Below, piece after piece: positions 5,969-9,604 of a stretch of 9,604 nucleotides of DNA. A program made the translations under genes and the position numbers. The stretch spans positions 1 to 9,604 of the forward strand of contig CAJXLR010000048.1 in assembly GCA_913056425.1 (NCBI GenBank), in the 5' to 3' direction. The number at the start of each line of letters is the position of its first letter. Positions within the stretch are counted from its first letter, which is position 1. The notes under the pieces are model-generated. The model searched no databases, was not told where the DNA came from, and saw only the letters and a program-made list of their open reading frames with translations. The DNA comes from an uncultured Bacteroidota bacterium. GTDB taxonomy: Bacteria > Bacteroidota > Bacteroidia > NS11-12g > UBA9320.

Positions 5969-7210
5969 CTATTTGTTTAACAGCAACCGAAGATAAAACC
6001 TCGGATTTCTGAATTTCTTCCGTAAATCTACGTTTTCAAACATTGCCGTGAGCAACGTCTTGAACTCGTTGCTCTTATGCCCCTTGTTAGCCACAAAGTT
6101 GAACAGCCAAGGAAACCTTACCATTTTCTGCAGCTGATGGCTCATTTTTAGTTCAGGCCAAAGGTGATTATAAACGTGATTGTCGTACACTTTTAGGACG
6201 TCATGACTGTAGTCGTGATGTGCAATGGCTTCTTCAATCACGTCCGCTGCATATTTTGCGCTAATCATCGCATTGCCGATACCTTCTCCAGTGAATGGAT
6301 CGATTAATGATGCAGCATCACCGCAAAACATTACCCTATGCCCACTTATTTCTCGTTTGATGGATCCAAGTGGTAGCCCCCACCCTTTTACCGTCTCGAG
6401 AGCTTTGGCATGCTTAAATCGTTTTGAGATCACAGGGTGTTCTTTAACAATGCGATTAAACTCTTCCTTGAGGTTCACTTTCTTCTTGGATACGCTGGAA
6501 CTCAACATCCCGAGTCCAACATTTACTCGGTTGCCCGTCATGGGAAAAATCCAAAAATACCCGGGCAACACATCGTTGATGAAGTGAAGCTCTATGTATC
6601 CTTCGTCGCTCATTCCATCAACATTCTCAAAATACTGCCTCAATCCGGCACAGTAGTGATCTCGATCCATCTCAATGCCGTAATCCCGAGCCAAGCTTGA
6701 TTGCATTCCTCGACAATCGACAATAATCTCACCGGTGTGCTTTCCGGCAGACGTTTCAACGAGTACGCCGTCTTTCATGATGGCTGTATTTGTAACCTTC
6801 ACACCAAAATACTGCGAACAGTAATCAGACTTAGTTTCTTCAACCATTAAGGAATCGAAATGCGTTCGTGTTGCGATAAATCCCGGTGCTTGTTTATGCT
6901 TGAGTTTGTCGGTAGTAAATGGAATGTCAAGACGTCTCTTATTTGGCGCAACAAATGAGATCCCCCAACTGGGCAAGAATCTTTCATTGTCCTCGGCGAT
7001 TCGATCTACAACTCCAGGTTTCACTCGATTTAAGGCGTATACAACCTTGCCGCTTAGCGCATCACCACAAATTTTATCTCTGGGAAATTCTGATTGATCA
7101 ATTAGGATGTGATGAATCTTTTTCGCACTAAGACCCATAGACAGTGTAGTTCCAGCCGGACCGGCGCCAAGAATGATTACCGGAGCGTCTGTTTTACTTT
7201 GTCTGTCCAT
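5969..7210 (-). CDS. FAD-dependent oxidoreductase, geranylgeranyl reductase family
   Basis: A 413-residue flavoprotein of the p-hydroxybenzoate-hydroxylase-fold group. The signatures, numbered from the ATG at 7210, are the FAD-binding GAGPAG at 15-20, FPRDKICGDALSGK at 42-55 (the PRxKxCGxxxSG motif of geranylgeranyl reductases and related halogenase-like enzymes), and a C-terminal FAD-contact block near 296-316 (FCGDAASLIDPFTGEGIGNA). Family members reduce isoprenoid chains or act as monooxygenases, so the substrate cannot be assigned; closeness to carotenoid genes makes an isoprenoid plausible. A TTG nine bases upstream could also serve as start, but I prefer the ATG. The 3' neighbour (broken membrane protein) begins 2 bases after its TAG, and 38 bases separate its ATG from the stop of the upstream repeat protein. 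It is not a lycopene cyclase of the CrtY type: it has the CGDALSG loop that CrtY lacks. Family is confident, reaction is not. Confidence 0.85.
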   Translation of the reverse strand: MDRQSKTDAPVIILGAGPAGTTLSMGLSAKKIHHILIDQSEFPRDKICGDALSGKVVYALNRVKPGVVDRIAEDNERFLPSWGISFVAPNKRRLDIPFTTDKLKHKQAPGFIATRTHFDSLMVEETKSDYCSQYFGVKVTNTAIMKDGVLVETSAGKHTGEIIVDCRGMQSSLARDYGIEMDRDHYCAGLRQYFENVDGMSDEGYIELHFINDVLPGYFWIFPMTGNRVNVGLGMLSSSVSKKKVNLKEEFNRIVKEHPVISKRFKHAKALETVKGWGLPLGSIKREISGHRVMFCGDAASLIDPFTGEGIGNAMISAKYAADVIEEAIAHHDYSHDVLKVYDNHVYNHLWPELKMSHQLQKMVRFPWLFNFVANKGHKSNEFKTLLTAMFENVDLRKKFRNPRFYLRLLLNK

Positions 7211-7248
7211 CGAAGACAAAAATCCGTTTTTTCCCGAACGAAGTCAGA

Positions 7249-9549
7249 TTATTTCTTAACAAACTTTCCTTGGTAAATCAAGCCGTCTGATTCAATAGAA
7301 ACCAAATAGATACCGCTTATCATGTCTTCAATATTTACCTGGTCTCCCGCTGTGATCTCAGCGCTCTTCACAACCTGCCCCAACAAGTCGTAGATTACGA
7401 CGTACTGATGATCACCTTGGATATTGCTAAATTGAATAGACTCTCCGGCCGGGTTTGGGTATACGCGAACAGATTGTGCCCGATTTACACTGCGAGAACT
7501 CAAGTTGCACGACTTACCCGCCAGTGCAAACATTACGCCACCACGTTCGTTTCCAACTACCATGTCCAACTCACCATCACCGTCTAAATCTCCAAATACA
7601 GGCTTGCTATTTGCGCCAAAATTGTAATCTCTACAATCCTGACTCAATTCAAAGTAAAACGGCGCCTCATCTACTTTTTGAAATGAATCAAATCCAGTAG
7701 TTCTGATGTTTCGATAAATCGTAATCTGACCTCGTTCATCACCTAAGATAAACTCCGGATCTCCGTTACCATCTAAATCTGCCAGCGCAGGACTAGATTC
7801 ATTAATATTTCTAAAAACCAATGAATCATAAAAGATATTCTTATCTGGATCGTATTGCGTTTCCAAACGGAAGAAACCGGGCATCACCCCTCCAAACGTA
7901 TCTTTGATGAGCGAGAATGCAGGGATATCGGTCTTTGACGTGTTTCGATAATATTTGGTGTACCCCTCATTTGAACCCACAAGCAAGTCGATATAACCAT
8001 CACCATCTACATCACCCAAAAACGGAGCGGACCTCAGGTTAACGTTTATTCCGTACGTATTGTCCGAAACCTTCGTTGCACTCGCCGTAGCACCGGTACC
8101 AACGATGTTATACAAACTAAGACTTCCGTCACGTCTTCCAACTAATAATTCTGGCCAACCATCACGATTAAGATCTCCTAAGCAGGGTGAGAGTGTTTGA
8201 ATACTGTCTTTTAACAACCCTAAATAATCCTCTTTCACCAATTTATATTCCGGAGACGTCTTCGTTCCAATATTCTCGTAATAAACCAAGTAGTCAGAAC
8301 GCTCTCCGGTAATTCCCCAATCACCATTTGTAGCAAGAATCATATCTAAGTCTCCGTCTTTGTCCATGTCATAAAGCAATGGGGCTGTATGTCCACCGTG
8401 ATCAATCATTAGACGATCAATAAACATGGTATCCATAAGCTCGAACACTGGTTGGTTGTTCTTGCCCTTATTCTTGTAATATTTGATACTATTGGCTTCG
8501 CGATAGGTATAACTGTTCTTATCAAACATATTTACCGATACGAGCAAATCTTTTATCCCATCCCCATCAATATCCTGATAGTATGGCGCAGGGAATGCGT
8601 GAAGGACAGCTCGTTGTGCTACAGACGGGAACATAGAATCTGATGAAATCATCGAATCAGCTTTTTTATTAAAATCCGATTTACCGTTATACAAGAGCAA
8701 CAAATTGTCGAGTCCGGCATTCCCCATGAGTAAGTCCATGTCATCATCTGCGTCCATGTCTAAAAGCAACAGAGACGACCCTCCGGCGTGCTTCTTTTTG
8801 TAGCGGTAAAACTTGTGAAAACACCACTCGTCACGTTTAAAGTCGATTTTATTGCTACCGTCGTATTCGATAAAATCACCCCAGCACTGGTCGGCAATTT
8901 CGAAACTCGGAGGATCCAATGGTTTCCCATTTTCTGCGGTATTGTTGAGAAACAATGTAATTCCGTACCCCAAAGACTGCAAGGTTAAAAAGTCTATATC
9001 TCCGTCTCCGTCAAGATCTTCAATCGCCGGAATGTTGGTTCGGTCACAGTACAAATCGTTTGTATCCAATGGAGCATCTCCAAAGTTGTACGCACGTAAA
9101 TCTGCATCCGCCAACTCAAATATTGCATGCTTATCACCAGCACCGGTTACGTTGCGATACAAGCTTATCGCATCTTCATCTTCGCTGTAAAACCACAAAT
9201 CCGGCTTACTGTCGTTGTTGTAATCCTTAAACACTACCCAAGTCGTGAATCTTCCAGGATAAATATGGTCATACTTAGGCTCGTAGGTATAATTCCCCTG
9301 TCCATCGTGAATCAACGAGATAACCTTTGCTCCATTGCGATCAAAAACAAAAAGGTCTAGCGTACCATCATTATCGATATCGAGGTTGTAAAACTGGGGT
9401 TGGTTCATCCCACCAATGGTGGCAAGGGTTTGCTCCACATTATTCGAATCGAAAACCTTAATGGAATTTGTAACCTCAAATGATATGGATTGCGCCGTAG
9501 ATGCAGTATAAAAACCAACTAAAATGGCTAGCGTAAAGAGTTTTCTCAT
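7249..9549 (-). CDS. Secreted VCBS/FG-GAP repeat protein with type IX secretion sorting domain
   Basis: A 766-residue extracellular or cell-surface protein. I chose the ATG at 9549 because it begins a good signal peptide (MRKLFTLAILVGFYTASTAQ, cleavage likely after Ala-Gln); a TTG further upstream adds 15 residues with no signal character. Ten acidic calcium-binding loops follow, from DIDNDGTLD near residue 57 to DLDGDGELD near residue 654. Others include DYNNDSKPD, DMDADDDMD, DLNRDGWPE and DVDGDGYID, spaced irregularly as in an FG-GAP/VCBS beta-propeller, with two propellers possible at this length. Residues about 694-766 (VRVYPNPAGESIQFSN to GKFVKK) are a Por/type IX secretion C-terminal sorting domain, which directs export across the outer membrane and surface attachment. 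No catalytic domain is visible, so binding or adhesion is the likeliest role. It is co-directional with the downstream oxidoreductase, but the functional link to carotenoid synthesis is doubtful. Confidence 0.9.
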   Translation of the reverse strand: MRKLFTLAILVGFYTASTAQSISFEVTNSIKVFDSNNVEQTLATIGGMNQPQFYNLDIDNDGTLDLFVFDRNGAKVISLIHDGQGNYTYEPKYDHIYPGRFTTWVVFKDYNNDSKPDLWFYSEDEDAISLYRNVTGAGDKHAIFELADADLRAYNFGDAPLDTNDLYCDRTNIPAIEDLDGDGDIDFLTLQSLGYGITLFLNNTAENGKPLDPPSFEIADQCWGDFIEYDGSNKIDFKRDEWCFHKFYRYKKKHAGGSSLLLLDMDADDDMDLLMGNAGLDNLLLLYNGKSDFNKKADSMISSDSMFPSVAQRAVLHAFPAPYYQDIDGDGIKDLLVSVNMFDKNSYTYREANSIKYYKNKGKNNQPVFELMDTMFIDRLMIDHGGHTAPLLYDMDKDGDLDMILATNGDWGITGERSDYLVYYENIGTKTSPEYKLVKEDYLGLLKDSIQTLSPCLGDLNRDGWPELLVGRRDGSLSLYNIVGTGATASATKVSDNTYGINVNLRSAPFLGDVDGDGYIDLLVGSNEGYTKYYRNTSKTDIPAFSLIKDTFGGVMPGFFRLETQYDPDKNIFYDSLVFRNINESSPALADLDGNGDPEFILGDERGQITIYRNIRTTGFDSFQKVDEAPFYFELSQDCRDYNFGANSKPVFGDLDGDGELDMVVGNERGGVMFALAGKSCNLSSRSVNRAQSVRVYPNPAGESIQFSNIQGDHQYVVIYDLLGQVVKSAEITAGDQVNIEDMISGIYLVSIESDGLIYQGKFVKK

Positions 9550-9604
9550 AACCTCGTTTTGGTATAGACTAATATACAACAAATAACGCTGCAATCTGGA
9601 TTGG

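Noticed and set aside
5970..5982. Another TTTGTTTAAC copy at the oxidoreductase/membrane-protein boundary
   Set aside because: It encodes the last residues LLNK and stop of the oxidoreductase, lies in the opposite orientation relative to the other copies and lacks the TAACGT partner, so chance is sufficient.
7249..9549. Recurring short DNA words such as CCATCACCGTCTAAATC-like blocks that might suggest a repeat array or CRISPR
   Set aside because: They encode the acidic DxDxDG loops of the FG-GAP protein, are divergent and irregularly spaced, and lie inside one open reading frame.

Overview
The window looks like chromosomal DNA from a member of the Bacteroidota, most likely a marine-type flavobacterial lineage. 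The reasons are a type IX secretion C-terminal sorting domain on a large VCBS/FG-GAP repeat protein, tightly packed genes with almost no Shine-Dalgarno sequences, A+T-rich intergenic DNA, and carotenoid enzymes whose motifs match the Bacteroidota versions. This placement is inference from gene content; no rRNA or other phylogenetic marker is present.

Layout. The left edge (1-823, plus strand) holds the tail of an unrecognised protein running in from outside the window. It is followed immediately by a DtxR/MntR-type metal-dependent regulator that is nearly complete but has no usable start codon. After a convergent intergenic stretch (824-1010), everything else is on the minus strand. Read in the direction of transcription (right to left) the order is: a secreted VCBS/FG-GAP repeat protein (9549-7249), an FAD-dependent geranylgeranyl-reductase-family oxidoreductase (7210-5969), an integral membrane protein broken by one frameshift and one in-frame stop (5966-5291), a MerR-family regulator with a cobalamin-binding module (5231-4332), phytoene desaturase CrtI (4288-2804), phytoene synthase CrtB (2817-1981), a small exported protein of unknown function (1984-1475) and beta-carotene hydroxylase CrtZ (1469-1011).

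The core is a carotenoid operon, crtI-crtB-unknown-crtZ, with overlapping or nearly touching genes. It is preceded by a regulator that resembles the B12-dependent photoreceptor CarH: it carries the W-x9-EH signature and an ExHxxG cobalamin-binding motif. CrtB would make phytoene from geranylgeranyl diphosphate, CrtI would desaturate it to lycopene, and CrtZ would hydroxylate beta-ionone rings to give zeaxanthin-type xanthophylls. The lycopene cyclase needed between CrtI and CrtZ is not in the window. The spaces in front of the regulator and in front of crtI share a bipartite motif (TAACGT, then GTTTAA(A)CAAA), a candidate operator or promoter element for light/B12 control.

The points most worth a second look are the CarH-like regulator and its candidate operators, the unknown gene embedded in the crt operon, the doubly lesioned membrane-protein gene, and the startless regulator at the left edge. 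I did not find a wholly new multi-gene system, RNA genes, CRISPR arrays or insertion sequences.
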